A DNA stretch of 64,000 nucleotides, from positions 1 to 64,000 of the forward strand of contig ONAY01000003.1 of the NCBI GenBank assembly GCA_900315895.1, written 5' to 3'. The position numbers and the translations under genes are program-made. This DNA comes from an uncultured Eubacteriales bacterium. GTDB lineage: Bacteria > Bacillota > Clostridia > Peptostreptococcales > Anaerovoracaceae. Positions 17,336 to 26,100 of this stretch are shown here, in pieces; positions within the stretch are counted from its first letter, which is position 1, and every line of letters begins with the position of its first letter. The notes beneath the pieces are model-generated. The model made no database searches, was not told where the DNA came from, and saw only the letters and a list, made by a program, of their open reading frames with translations.

Positions 17336-18544
17336 ATGGATCTCATAGAAAGATTTTTGAAATACGTTTCATTTGAAACCACATCTTATGACGATACTGA
17401 TGATTTTCCCACCAATCCCAAGATCTTCGATCTGGCGGATCATCTGAAGAATGAGCTTCTTGGCCTTGGACTTAAGGACGCAGAAGTGGATCAGTACGGT
17501 TACGTATATGCCCACCTTCCGGCTACGCCCGGATGCGAGGACGTTCCTGCGATAGGACTCATGTCACACATGGACACCTCGTCCGCTGTATCAGGAGCTG
17601 ACATCCATCCCAGAAGATTCAAGTATGAAGGCGGGGACATCAAGCTTAATGACAGTGTAAGCATCACACTTCACGACTTTCCGGAGTTCAGCAAGCTTGT
17701 GGGACAGGAACTTATAGTTACCGACGGGACCACACTTCTTGGTGCTGACGACAAGGCCGGTATCGCTGAGATCGTGACAGCAGTGGAATATCTTTTGGCT
17801 CACCCTGAGATCAGGCACGGTAAGCTCTGCCTCTGCTTCAATCCTGATGAAGAGGTAGGAAGGGGCACTGAGCACGTCTCAACCGAAAAGTTCGGATGTC
17901 AATACGCCTATACTCTGGATGGTGATCAGCTGGGTGGCATCGAGTACGAGTGCTTCAACGCTGCCGGAGCCACCATTAAGATCAACGGCGTGAACATCCA
18001 TCCGGGCTCTGCCAAGAACAAGATGAAAAACGCTGTCCTCATCGGAAGCGAGTTCATCCAGATGCTTCCACCGGCGGAGACACCGGCTCACACCGAGGGC
18101 TATGAGGGCTTCTATCACGTGGATGCCTTCTCCGGCATCGAGCAGGAGGCCACTCTTGGCATGATCATCAGAGATCACGACCGCAAAAAATTCGAAGAGA
18201 GAAAAGCCTTTGTGGAGAGAGCAGTGCACTTCCTCAACGTGAAGTACGGCGAGGGCACCGTGGAACTGGAAATGAGCGACACATACTATAACATGAGAGA
18301 GCTTGTGGAGCCCCACATGGAGATCGTGGACAGAGCTAAGGATGCCATGAGAGCCTGTGGAGTTGAGCCAAGGATCTCGCCCATCAGAGGAGGCACAGAT
18401 GGCGCAGGACTCACCTACATGGGGATACCTTGTCCAAACCTTTCGACAGGAGGCGGCAATTTCCATGGAATCATGGAGTTCTGCTCAGTAGACCAGATGA
18501 GAAAGATGGTGGAAGTCATCGTAAAACTGGCGGAAGTGAAATAA
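17336..18544 (+). CDS. pepT: peptidase T (tripeptide aminopeptidase)
   Basis: The 402-residue M20B zinc enzyme releases the N-terminal residue from tripeptides in the cytoplasm. Visible ligands: SHMDTS (His78, Asp80), LGADDKAG (Asp139 bridging), DEEVGRG (catalytic Glu172, Glu173), TLDGDQLG and GGTDGAGL, plus the near-C-terminal NFHG. GAAGGAG precedes the ATG. It lies 35 bases after the flavodiiron gene without a terminator, so it is likely in the same operon although functionally unrelated. A strong bidirectional terminator follows. Confidence 0.95.
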   Translation: MDLIERFLKYVSFETTSYDDTDDFPTNPKIFDLADHLKNELLGLGLKDAEVDQYGYVYAHLPATPGCEDVPAIGLMSHMDTSSAVSGADIHPRRFKYEGGDIKLNDSVSITLHDFPEFSKLVGQELIVTDGTTLLGADDKAGIAEIVTAVEYLLAHPEIRHGKLCLCFNPDEEVGRGTEHVSTEKFGCQYAYTLDGDQLGGIEYECFNAAGATIKINGVNIHPGSAKNKMKNAVLIGSEFIQMLPPAETPAHTEGYEGFYHVDAFSGIEQEATLGMIIRDHDRKKFEERKAFVERAVHFLNVKYGEGTVELEMSDTYYNMRELVEPHMEIVDRAKDAMRACGVEPRISPIRGGTDGAGLTYMGIPCPNLSTGGGNFHGIMEFCSVDQMRKMVEVIVKLAEVK

Positions 18545-18560
18545 CAACGAAATAATGAGT

Positions 18561-18600
18561 GCAAAAAAATCCGGATACCTTAAGGCATCCGGATTTTTGC
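18561..18600. terminator. bidirectional terminator between pepT and the Xaa-Pro aminopeptidase gene
   Basis: AAATCCGGAT and ATCCGGATTT pair around a short loop (18577-18586), flanked by an A run on one side and a T run on the other. Confidence 0.9.
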
Positions 18601-18613
18601 ATGTTTATGATAT

Positions 18614-20404
18614 TTATCTCTCGATCGGAGCCGTTTCCTGTCTCAGCCAATCGGCCTCATCTTCTGTAAGATAGGGTGACAGCTTCTGATAGACGGACTC
18701 ATGATAGTCGTTCAGGGTCCTGAGCTCCGCATCTGTCAGGCGTTCCGGAATGATGGATTCTCTGTCATAGGGTGCGACTGTGAGGGTCTCAAATCCCAGG
18801 AAACCATCCATGCCGGGAGCTTCGCAGTTCACGGTGAGCACCAGGTTCTCGATCCTTACTCCGAACTTGCCGGTGAGATATACTCCGGGTTCGTTGGAAG
18901 TGATCATGCCGGGGCGGAGGGCGAAGCTTACGCCGGGCTCCAGGTCTTTTTTGCGGATGGTCTGGGGGCCTTCATGGACGCACATCACGTATCCGACGCC
19001 GTGTCCTGTGCCGTGGTTGTAATCGTGGCCGATCTCCCAGAGAGGACGTCTTGCCAGGGTATCAAGCTGAGGACCGGAAGTTCCTTCGGGGAATACTGCG
19101 CTCATCAGATCCAGGTGACCGCGGAGCACTGCAGTGTAACATTCACGCATCTCCTCGGTGGTTTCTCCTATTGAAAGGGTTCTCGTGACGTCAGTGGTGC
19201 CTTCCAGGTAATGACCGCCTGTATCCATCAGAAGGAATCCGTCCTCGATGGGTCTGTCTGTCTCAGGAGTTGGCTCATAGTGAACTATGGCTCCGTGAGC
19301 ACCTGTGGCTATGATGGATTCAAAGCTGAGTTCCAGGAAGTTCTTCTGATCTTTACGCATATCGGTAAGAAAATGTTCTATGTCCAGTTCAGTCTTTTCG
19401 TGGATCTTGCCGATAGCGGTGAGTTGTTTGATATAGTAGATGGTCTTGGTGAGGGCCACACCATCCTTTAAGTGGGCTTGACGGAAGTTGGCTGCCTCCT
19501 CGGGAGTCTTAATGGCCTTGGCCAGTCTGACCGGATCAGCTCCGCGAACGGGCTTCTGCACTGCGGCCATCAGCGTCTCACTGATCTTTACCGGATCCAC
19601 CAGAAGGGGAACATCGATCCTTGAAACCTCTCCATATACAGACTGATAGGGCCTGAAACGGACACCTATAGAGTCATAATATGCCTTTACCTCAGGGCTT
19701 ACAGCATCCTTTGAGATGTAGACCACGGCCTCCCGGTCGGTGACCAGGGTGTAGGCCAGGGCAACGGGAGTGTATGCCACATCGTTACCTCTGAAGTTGT
19801 ACAGCCAGGCTATGTCATCCAGGGCGGAGAGCACCGCTCCTTCTGCACCAGCTTTATGGTAGGCATCTCTTAAAGCCTGAAGCTTGTACTCGACACCGTG
19901 TCCGGCGTACTTCTCCTCCAGGACCCAGATGGGATTTGAGGGAAGGGCAGGCCTGTCGGTCCAGAAATTATCCACCAGATCCATATCTGTTCTGAAGTGT
20001 ACGCCCTTGGGGCTGAGCTTCTTTTGGAGCTGTTCGCCGTAGGCCACGGTGACGGTGCGTCCGTCATAACCCAGGGTCTCGCCGAAGCGCATGGTCTGGG
20101 CCAGATATTCATCGATGTCGGGCACGCCGGGTTCACCCTGCTTCATGAGGATGATGCCGGATCCTTCCAGCTGGTCGGCGGCTTGCAGAAAGTACCTTCC
20201 GTCGGTCCAGAGCCTGGCGCTGTCAATGGAGACTATGAGCGTTCCGGCAGATCCGTTGAATCCGGACATATATTCTCTTTCCTTAAAATAATCTCCCACG
20301 TATTCGGAATCATGGAAGTCAGAAGACGGGATCATATAATGATCAATGTCGTTTTTCATCATCTCGCCTCTCAAAAGGTCGAGACGCATGGTTATGTCAG
20401 TCAT
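18614..20404 (-). CDS. Xaa-Pro aminopeptidase, M24B family (long form)
   Basis: The 596-residue protein has two creatinase-type N-terminal domains followed by the M24 pita-bread domain, the arrangement of long Xaa-Pro aminopeptidases (about 590-600 residues). Metal ligands are visible in MDTGGHYLEGTTDVTRT (two Asp), GTGHGVG (His), TSNEPGVY (Glu) and GVRIENLV (Glu). It removes N-terminal residues that precede proline. Start 20404 is fixed by AGGAGG six bases upstream; an upstream ATG at 20479 lies in the promoter. Monocistronic. With pepT and the M18 enzyme it forms a peptide-degrading set. Confidence 0.93.
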   Translation of the reverse strand: MTDITMRLDLLRGEMMKNDIDHYMIPSSDFHDSEYVGDYFKEREYMSGFNGSAGTLIVSIDSARLWTDGRYFLQAADQLEGSGIILMKQGEPGVPDIDEYLAQTMRFGETLGYDGRTVTVAYGEQLQKKLSPKGVHFRTDMDLVDNFWTDRPALPSNPIWVLEEKYAGHGVEYKLQALRDAYHKAGAEGAVLSALDDIAWLYNFRGNDVAYTPVALAYTLVTDREAVVYISKDAVSPEVKAYYDSIGVRFRPYQSVYGEVSRIDVPLLVDPVKISETLMAAVQKPVRGADPVRLAKAIKTPEEAANFRQAHLKDGVALTKTIYYIKQLTAIGKIHEKTELDIEHFLTDMRKDQKNFLELSFESIIATGAHGAIVHYEPTPETDRPIEDGFLLMDTGGHYLEGTTDVTRTLSIGETTEEMRECYTAVLRGHLDLMSAVFPEGTSGPQLDTLARRPLWEIGHDYNHGTGHGVGYVMCVHEGPQTIRKKDLEPGVSFALRPGMITSNEPGVYLTGKFGVRIENLVLTVNCEAPGMDGFLGFETLTVAPYDRESIIPERLTDAELRTLNDYHESVYQKLSPYLTEDEADWLRQETAPIER

Positions 20405-20450
20405 TTTTTCCTCCTGTTTGAAACGGCGGGGTCTTCCCCGCACACGAAAT

Positions 20451-20479
20451 AGTCTATCACAAGGAATGTTTTGTTTCAA
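20451..20479 (-). promoter_or_regulatory. promoter of the Xaa-Pro aminopeptidase gene
   Basis: On the minus strand TTGAAA (20479-20474), 17 bases, TAGACT (20456-20451). Confidence 0.65.
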
Positions 20480-20506
20480 TCTTTTGTACCAAACAAGTAT
20501 CTTTTG

Positions 20507-20515
20507 TGGTAGAAT
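20507..20515 (+). promoter_or_regulatory. extended -10 promoter of the small membrane protein/AEC operon
   Basis: TGGTAGAAT is an extended -10 element; a weak TTGTAC lies 20 bases further upstream. GGAGG precedes the start codon at 20547. Confidence 0.45.
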
Positions 20516-20546
20516 ACACTGACAGTATTTTTGGAGGCATCAAAAG

Positions 20547-20915
20547 ATGAGCAAAAAACGCAAAAAGAACAGTGACTACCACTATGCCGAAAGAAGAGAT
20601 AATGCGGAGCGCATTCAGGCTCAGAAGGCAGAAAGAAAGAAGACCACAAGGAAGGAGAAAATAATCTACTTCGGTGCTTTTCTCCTGCTCATAGTTGCCC
20701 TCATCATATGGGTGGTGACAAGAAAGAACGGCATGGGGGAGAGCATGGCACCCCTGTACGGAGGCGTTTCCGGAGTGGGTCTGATCCTTCTGTCCTTCAG
20801 TTACAAGAGGGAAAGAGATAAGGCATCCAAGGCCTGCATGGTTCTGGGAGTGATCGCTCTGGCTCTGTCAGTCTTTATATTCCTGGTCAATCAGGGGGTA
20901 ATCAATTTCGGCTGA
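20547..20915 (+). CDS. small three-helix membrane protein
   Basis: The 122-residue protein has a very basic N-terminus (KKRKKN, QKAERKKTTRKEK) and three hydrophobic segments (about 40-58, 68-84, 98-117). The family is not recognised by name, but this layout (basic cytoplasmic tail and three helices) is common in small conserved Clostridia membrane proteins. GGAGG lies about 10 bases before the ATG. Its stop overlaps the start of the AEC transporter (TGATG), so translation is coupled and it may be an accessory subunit; this is inferred from position. Confidence 0.7.
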   Translation: MSKKRKKNSDYHYAERRDNAERIQAQKAERKKTTRKEKIIYFGAFLLLIVALIIWVVTRKNGMGESMAPLYGGVSGVGLILLSFSYKRERDKASKACMVLGVIALALSVFIFLVNQGVINFG

Positions 20916-21859
20916 TGGGTATAATTCTTTCAAAAGTAGCTTCTGTATTCATACTCATGGGGCTGGGATTCGTCCTTAATAAGAAGGGGATCCTTCCCAG
21001 CGAGATGGACAAGGTACTGTCACGTCTTCTTATGAGCGTGACATCGCCCTGCCTCATAATATCCACCATGGCGTCAAAGGAGATCGGCGAAGGCCTGTGG
21101 GGCAACGTCATCACAGCCATGGTGCTGAGCATCGTGTATTTCGGAATATTCATGGCCATATCGGAGGTCCTGTGCCGCAAGATATTAAAGATACCGGCAG
21201 ATCAGGACTGCGGCGTGTACATGATGCTTTTTGTCTCAATCAATAACGGTTTCATGGGATTTCCCATCACCTTGGCCATCTTCGGCGAGGACGTGCTTTT
21301 CTACATGGTCTTTTTCCAGGTGACTCAGCTTTTGTACCTCTACGGACCGGGGACGGTGAGACTTCACTACGGCGACGGAGAGGATTTTTCCAGGACCAAG
21401 GCTCTGAAGAAGATCCTGGGACCCAACACCATCGCCGCCGTCATAGGCCTCATAATAATGGCGCTGTCCCTCAAGCTTCCGGCCTTCATAATGGATCCCA
21501 TAGACATAATCGGAGATTCCACCACCATGCTTTCAATGCTGGTGATAGGAATGGAGCTTGGGATGAGCGATTTCAAGTCGATCCTGAAGAACAAGCACCT
21601 GATCATAATGTCTCTGATCAAGATGATCATCTGCCCGGTGATAACATTCCTGGTGGTGAACTGGCTCCCAATCGCAGTGGAGATAAAGATCATCATGATC
21701 TTCGGTGCGGCATTCCCGTCTGCGGTGGCGGTGGCCGCCATATCCGCCATTGAGAACAAGAACTCAGTCCTGGGGGCTGAAGGAGTAGCCATCACCACTC
21801 TGATGTCTCTCGTAACTATCCCCCTGGCTGCTGCAGTGATATCCATGCTGTATCTGTAG
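20915..21859 (+). CDS. AEC (auxin efflux carrier-like) family transporter
   Basis: The 314-residue protein has about ten membrane helices in two halves, with the helix-breaking polar stretch FVSINNGFMGFPI in the first half and a glycine/proline-rich GAAFPSAVAVAAIS in the second, as in AEC permeases. Bacterial AEC members export or import organic and amino acids such as malate; the substrate here is unknown. The start overlaps the stop of the preceding small membrane protein gene by one base (TGATG), so the two are translationally coupled. Confidence 0.85.
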   Translation: MGIILSKVASVFILMGLGFVLNKKGILPSEMDKVLSRLLMSVTSPCLIISTMASKEIGEGLWGNVITAMVLSIVYFGIFMAISEVLCRKILKIPADQDCGVYMMLFVSINNGFMGFPITLAIFGEDVLFYMVFFQVTQLLYLYGPGTVRLHYGDGEDFSRTKALKKILGPNTIAAVIGLIIMALSLKLPAFIMDPIDIIGDSTTMLSMLVIGMELGMSDFKSILKNKHLIIMSLIKMIICPVITFLVVNWLPIAVEIKIIMIFGAAFPSAVAVAAISAIENKNSVLGAEGVAITTLMSLVTIPLAAAVISMLYL

Positions 21860-21915
21860 GGCATAGCTTCTTGGGAGGCGCAAAAAACTTATTTTGCATA
21901 CATGTGCCCCGCCTG

Positions 21916-21944
21916 TTGACAAAGGTGGGGTATTATTCTATAAT
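21916..21944 (+). promoter_or_regulatory. consensus sigma-A promoter TTGACA-17-TATAAT
   Basis: Both hexamers are perfect (21916-21921 and 21939-21944) with the ideal 17-base spacer, the strongest promoter in the window. Predicted transcription start at about 21951, inside the LexA box. Confidence 0.9.
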
Positions 21945-21951
21945 CAAAAAA

Positions 21952-21963
21952 GAACAAATGTTC
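21952..21963. promoter_or_regulatory. LexA (SOS) operator GAACAAATGTTC
   Basis: It fits the Gram-positive LexA/DinR box GAAC-N4-GTTC exactly. Flanking A6 and T6 runs extend the perfect-arm dyad to 21946-21969. It covers the predicted transcription start of a consensus promoter, the ideal place for repression. The dyad could also fold in RNA, but no T-run terminator geometry is needed at this position. Confidence 0.8.
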
Positions 21964-21979
21964 TTTTTTGGAGGTCCCG

Positions 21980-22249
21980 ATGAGAGTGCTTGAAAGAGAG
22001 GTGGACATGCTCAGCGTATCATACGTTGGGAAGCCGCCCCAGCCCAGGAAATTTAAGATCAGGTACAAGGACGGACATCAGAAGACGGTGACCGTGGACC
22101 AGATAAAGAGGGTAGACTCTGTGACGCCGGCAGGTCACCCTAATTTCGTGTACTTTTGCTACTCTGAAGTGGATGACAGAATAATAGACTACGAGCTCAG
22201 ATATTTTGTGAGGGAGATGAAGTGGGAACTGTACAGGGTGTACGAGTGA
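21980..22249 (+). CDS. small SOS-controlled protein (DUF6504-like?)
   Basis: The 89-residue protein (KPPQPRKFKIRYKDG, then VTPAGHPNFVYFCYSEVDD and C-terminal MKWELYRVYE) resembles small beta-rich proteins encoded next to Y-family polymerases, such as DUF6504, ending in a W.LYRVY motif; this assignment is from memory and only tentative. Start 21980 follows GGAGG by 5 bases. The upstream consensus promoter and LexA box mark it as a DNA-damage response gene. No polymerase gene is adjacent, which is unusual. A 78-base gap with an AT-rich promoter region follows. Confidence 0.6.
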   Translation: MRVLEREVDMLSVSYVGKPPQPRKFKIRYKDGHQKTVTVDQIKRVDSVTPAGHPNFVYFCYSEVDDRIIDYELRYFVREMKWELYRVYE

Positions 22250-22295
22250 TGAGCCATGGGCCTCTGTTTTTAAATAAATTATTATCATACTTTAT

Positions 22296-22324
22296 TTGTA
22301 TTTATCTCCGCATTCTGATATAAT
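22296..22324 (+). promoter_or_regulatory. promoter of the GlpA-like/FAD oxidoreductase operon
   Basis: TTGTAT (22296-22301), 17 bases, TATAAT (22319-22324) with TGA in front (extended -10). Confidence 0.7.
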
Positions 22325-22366
22325 AAATTGATTTGGTATGACCGGATGCATGATCCGGTCAAAAAA

Positions 22367-23833
22367 ATGGATACGGAGAGGGAAAAATTGAAAGAAGAAG
22401 CCAGGAAATTCGATGTGCTCGTCATAGGCTGCGGAATAGTGGGAGCAGCTGCAGCATTCGAATTGTCAAAGTATGATCTCAAGGTAGGAGTACTGGAGAG
22501 AGAGAACGACGTGGCCCTCGGCGCCACAAAGGCCAACTCCGCCATCATCCACGGCGGATACGACCCTGTTCCCGGAAGCCTCATGGCTAAACTCAATGTG
22601 AGGGGTTCGGAACTTTGCGAAGAAATATGTGAGAAATTGGACGTGCCATACAAGAGAAACGGCGCCATGGTGGTGGGATTCACCGATGATGACGTGCAGA
22701 CTCTGAAGGGACTGATGTCCAGAGGTATATCAAACGGAGTCAAGGGCGTAATGGTCCTTGACGGCGATGAGGCCAGAAGGAGAGAACCGGGACTTGCTCC
22801 TGAAGTAAAGGCAGCTCTTCTGGTGCCCACATCTGCTATAGTTTCACCCTGGGAATACTGCCTGGCATTGGCGGAGACAGCCATGGTGAATGGTGCGGAA
22901 GTATTTCTGCGCCATGGTGTAGAGAACATCGAAAGAGAAGGAGACGCATGGAAGGTCACAGCAGCAGGTGAGGTCTTCGAGGCACCTTACATAGTTAACG
23001 CTGCAGGCACCTATGCTCTTAAGATACATAACATGGTGGCGGAGAGGAAGCATGTGGAAAAGTCCAAGAGGGGAGAATATTTCCTGCTGGACAAGGCTGA
23101 GGGAACGAGAGTCAGCCACACCATCTTCCAGTGCCCCAATGAGAACGGCAAGGGCGTACTGGTGACACCCACGGTACACGGAAACCTGCTGGTGGGTCCC
23201 AACGCTCAGCCTGTGGAATGGGATGACACCGCAAACACCACCGAAGGTTTGAACTTTGTAAGAAGCACGGCCACCAGATCCGTGAAGGATATAGATTTCA
23301 GGAAGTCCATCAGAAACTTCGCAGGAATCAGAGCCACCACCGATGCGGATGACTTTATCATCGAGGAGGCAGCTCCCGGATTCGTGGACTGCTGCGGCAT
23401 CTGTTCACCCGGACTCAGCGCAGCTCCTGCCATTGCTGAATACGTGACTCAGCTGCTCTTCAAGGCCGGCATGCAGGCAGAAGCTAAGGAAGAGTTCAAG
23501 ATGGAACGTCACAGAGTGAGGTTCAAGGAACTGTCCGATGAGGAGAAGGAACAGCTGGTAAAGGATGATCCCGCCTACGGCAGAGTGATCTGCAGGTGCG
23601 AGACCATAACAGAAGGCGAGATCAGAGACTGCTTCGAGACCCCAATTCCTCCGGTATCCCTTGATGGAGTAAAGAGAAGGGCAGGCACCGGCATGGGAAG
23701 ATGCCAGGGCGGTTTCTGCGGTCCAAGGATCTCCGAACTTTTCGTGGAGGACTTCGGCAAGACCATCGAAGAGGTCCTTCAGGACAGAGACGGTTCAGAG
23801 ATGTTTATAGGAAGAACTAAGGAGGTGCGCTGA
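22367..23833 (+). CDS. FAD-dependent glycerol-3-phosphate dehydrogenase-like protein with [2Fe-2S] tail
   Basis: The 488-residue protein starts with a Rossmann FAD motif (VIGCGIVGAAAAFELS), a DAO-type oxidase domain and ends in a BFD-like domain with four cysteines (C409-x-C411, C446, C451: ICRCETIT, RCQGGFC). This is the layout of the GlpA-type subunit of anaerobic glycerol-3-phosphate dehydrogenases and related hydroxyacid oxidases. The Start is uncertain: ATG 22367 has no ribosome site, while TTG 22388 follows GGAGAGGG by 5 bases and is a serious alternative. It overlaps the next gene by one base, so the two act together. No glycerol kinase or facilitator is near. Confidence 0.88.
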   Translation: MDTEREKLKEEARKFDVLVIGCGIVGAAAAFELSKYDLKVGVLERENDVALGATKANSAIIHGGYDPVPGSLMAKLNVRGSELCEEICEKLDVPYKRNGAMVVGFTDDDVQTLKGLMSRGISNGVKGVMVLDGDEARRREPGLAPEVKAALLVPTSAIVSPWEYCLALAETAMVNGAEVFLRHGVENIEREGDAWKVTAAGEVFEAPYIVNAAGTYALKIHNMVAERKHVEKSKRGEYFLLDKAEGTRVSHTIFQCPNENGKGVLVTPTVHGNLLVGPNAQPVEWDDTANTTEGLNFVRSTATRSVKDIDFRKSIRNFAGIRATTDADDFIIEEAAPGFVDCCGICSPGLSAAPAIAEYVTQLLFKAGMQAEAKEEFKMERHRVRFKELSDEEKEQLVKDDPAYGRVICRCETITEGEIRDCFETPIPPVSLDGVKRRAGTGMGRCQGGFCGPRISELFVEDFGKTIEEVLQDRDGSEMFIGRTKEVR

Positions 23834-25350
23834 TGTATGACGTAATAGTTATAGGCGGCGGTCCAGCCGGAATGGCTGCGGCCTGCGCTGCACATGCAGG
23901 CGGCCTCAAGAACATACTTATCGTAGAGAGAGACGTAGAACTTGGCGGGATCCTCAATCAGTGCATCCATAACGGATTCGGACTGAGATATTTCGGAGAG
24001 GAGCTGACAGGTCCGGAATACGCATCCAGATTCATCGACAGAGTGAAGGAAGCCGGCATACAGGTGATGCTTGATACCATGGTTCTGGATCTGGGAACGG
24101 ACGAGGACGATGGAAACGGCAAACCCCTCAAGACTGTCACAGTGGTAGGAAAGGAGACCGGCTACAGGAAACTTAAGGCCAGGTCAGTGATCCTCGCCAT
24201 GGGATGCAGAGAGCGCACCAGGGGAGCTATCAGCACGCCCGGAATGAGACCTGCAGGCATACTTACTGCAGGAGCGGCCCAGAGATATGTCAACGTGGAT
24301 GGCTACATGCCAGGTAAGCGTGTGGTAATATTGGGCTCCGGTGACATCGGGCTCATCATGGCCCGCCGTATGACTCTGGAAGGAGCCAAGGTCCTTGCCT
24401 GCGTAGAGGTCATGCCTCATTGCGGAGGTCTTGCAAGAAACGTGGTGCAGTGCCTGAACGACTTCGATATTCCTCTCTATCTTTCACACACGGTGACTGA
24501 TATCAAGGGCAAGGACAGAGTCCAGCAGGTAGTTGTATCCAAGGTTGATGACAAGATGAAGCCCATCCCGGGAACTGAGATGTACTTCGATTGTGATACG
24601 CTTCTTCTGTCAGTGGGACTTATCCCCGAGAACGAGCTATCCCTCAAGGCAGGGATCAAGGTGGATCAGAAGTCCAATGGCACAGTGGTCCACGAAAACA
24701 TGGAGACCACAGTAGAAGGTTTCTTTGCCTGTGGAAACGTAGCTCACGTCCACGACCTGGTGGATAATGTTACCAAGGAAGCGGAGCTGGCCGGAAGGTC
24801 TGCTGCGGAATATGTACTCACCAATTATTACACCATGTGGGTCAGACAGCAGCTCATGAAGAGCGGCACCTACAGATACAACAGGAAGAAGGGTGAAATA
24901 GTCCACTTCCTGCCGCCCAGCCCGGACGGAGCAGCCTTTAAGATGGGTGAGAATGAATTCATCTGCACGTCATGCCCCAGAGGCTGTCACCTCAAGGTAT
25001 ATCCCGACCAGAATTACAGGGTCACGGGAAACGGATGCCCCAAGGGCAAGATCTACGGAAGAAACGAGATGACCACTCCCTCAAGAGTGGTGACCACCAC
25101 GGTGAGACTCAAGAGAAACGTACCTGCATCACTGAATCTTACGGGAGAGGACAGAAGTCCTGCTACCGACAGCATCCTCTATGATTTCAGAGTACCTGCC
25201 AAGACTTCAGGCCCCATACCCAAGTCCAGGATCATGGAGCTCATGGAGCTGGTGGATAAGATCGAACTTGAAGAGAGACCTGCCATAGGAGATGTGATCA
25301 TCAAGGATGTGCTGGGCCTTGGAGTGGATCTTAAGGTAACCAAGAGATAA
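23833..25350 (+). CDS. FAD/NAD(P)-dependent oxidoreductase fused to a DUF1667 Cys domain
   Basis: The 505-residue protein has an N-terminal FAD motif (VIGGGPAGMAAACAA), a second nucleotide-binding motif (VVILGSGDIGLIMARR near residue 158) as in pyridine nucleotide-disulphide oxidoreductases, and a C-terminal region with C378-x2-C381-x3-C385 and C402 (FICTSCPRGC, GNGCPKG), the DUF1667 signature. In many Clostridia DUF1667 is a separate small gene following this pair; here it is fused. It probably moves electrons between the GlpA-like partner and NAD(P) or another carrier, inferred from operon structure (TGATG overlap). Confidence 0.88.
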   Translation: MYDVIVIGGGPAGMAAACAAHAGGLKNILIVERDVELGGILNQCIHNGFGLRYFGEELTGPEYASRFIDRVKEAGIQVMLDTMVLDLGTDEDDGNGKPLKTVTVVGKETGYRKLKARSVILAMGCRERTRGAISTPGMRPAGILTAGAAQRYVNVDGYMPGKRVVILGSGDIGLIMARRMTLEGAKVLACVEVMPHCGGLARNVVQCLNDFDIPLYLSHTVTDIKGKDRVQQVVVSKVDDKMKPIPGTEMYFDCDTLLLSVGLIPENELSLKAGIKVDQKSNGTVVHENMETTVEGFFACGNVAHVHDLVDNVTKEAELAGRSAAEYVLTNYYTMWVRQQLMKSGTYRYNRKKGEIVHFLPPSPDGAAFKMGENEFICTSCPRGCHLKVYPDQNYRVTGNGCPKGKIYGRNEMTTPSRVVTTTVRLKRNVPASLNLTGEDRSPATDSILYDFRVPAKTSGPIPKSRIMELMELVDKIELEERPAIGDVIIKDVLGLGVDLKVTKR

Positions 25351-25370
25351 ATATTTTCATCCGGAAGGAA

Positions 25371-26024
25371 GTGACGTTTGATTTGAAATGGACTGATCAG
25401 AGCCTCAACAAACCTCTCGGCGAACACGAAGGCTTTAAACTCTTTCACCGGGAGTATGATGACGCCATACAGACGGTCTACACAAGACTGGAGATACTGG
25501 TAAGCGACTTCGAGGTCAGAAACGACTATTCCCCCATTCATCACATTGATAAGAGACTGAAGACGCCGGAATCCATAGAAGAAAAGCTCAGAAGGCTGGA
25601 TTGCGAGGTATCGGTCCCTTCCGCAAGAGAAAACATCAGAGATATAGCGGGACTCAGGGTAGTCTGCAATTTCATCGAAGACGTGTACGCCGTGGCGGAC
25701 ATGCTTACGTCTCAGGACGACATCGAGCTGGTATCCTTCAAGGATTATATCAAGAATCCCAAGAAGAACGGATACAGGAGCCTGCATCTGGCGCTGAATG
25801 TGCCTGTATATCACATCGACAGCAAGGTCATAACCCCGGTGGAGGTCCAGGTGAGGACCGTTGCCATGGATTTCTGGGCCTCACTTGAGAGACAGCTCAG
25901 GTACAAGCAGAACAACGAGGGTAAGATATCAGAGAAGACCAACATTGAACTGAAGGCCTGCGCAGAGGTATCTGCAAAGCTGGACGAAAGGATGCAAAAG
26001 ATCTTTGACGAGGTCAAGAAATAG
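25371..26024 (+). CDS. relQ: small alarmone synthetase, RelQ-like GTP pyrophosphokinase
   Basis: The 217-residue cytoplasmic protein is a synthetase-only (p)ppGpp enzyme: it has the RelA/SpoT nucleotidyltransferase motifs RDIAGLRVVCNF and NPKKNGYRSLHLAL and the conserved VEVQVRTVAMDFWASLERQL, and lacks hydrolase, TGS and ACT domains. It makes (p)ppGpp under stress, usually as a tetramer. The start is uncertain: GTG 25371 lies too close to GGAAGGA, and TTG 25383 is an alternative. It is 20 bases after the oxidoreductase gene and may be on the same transcript; no terminator is obvious before the rimP promoter. Confidence 0.9.
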   Translation: MTFDLKWTDQSLNKPLGEHEGFKLFHREYDDAIQTVYTRLEILVSDFEVRNDYSPIHHIDKRLKTPESIEEKLRRLDCEVSVPSARENIRDIAGLRVVCNFIEDVYAVADMLTSQDDIELVSFKDYIKNPKKNGYRSLHLALNVPVYHIDSKVITPVEVQVRTVAMDFWASLERQLRYKQNNEGKISEKTNIELKACAEVSAKLDERMQKIFDEVKK

Positions 26025-26043
26025 CCTAAATATCAAAAAAACC

Positions 26044-26072
26044 TTGATTTTTATGGCTTCGTATAGTAATAT
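26044..26072 (+). promoter_or_regulatory. promoter of the rimP-nusA-infB operon
   Basis: TTGATT (26044-26049), 17 bases, TAATAT (26067-26072); predicted start at about 26079. Confidence 0.6.
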
Positions 26073-26100
26073 GACCATGTTATTAATGTACGTTATTGCT

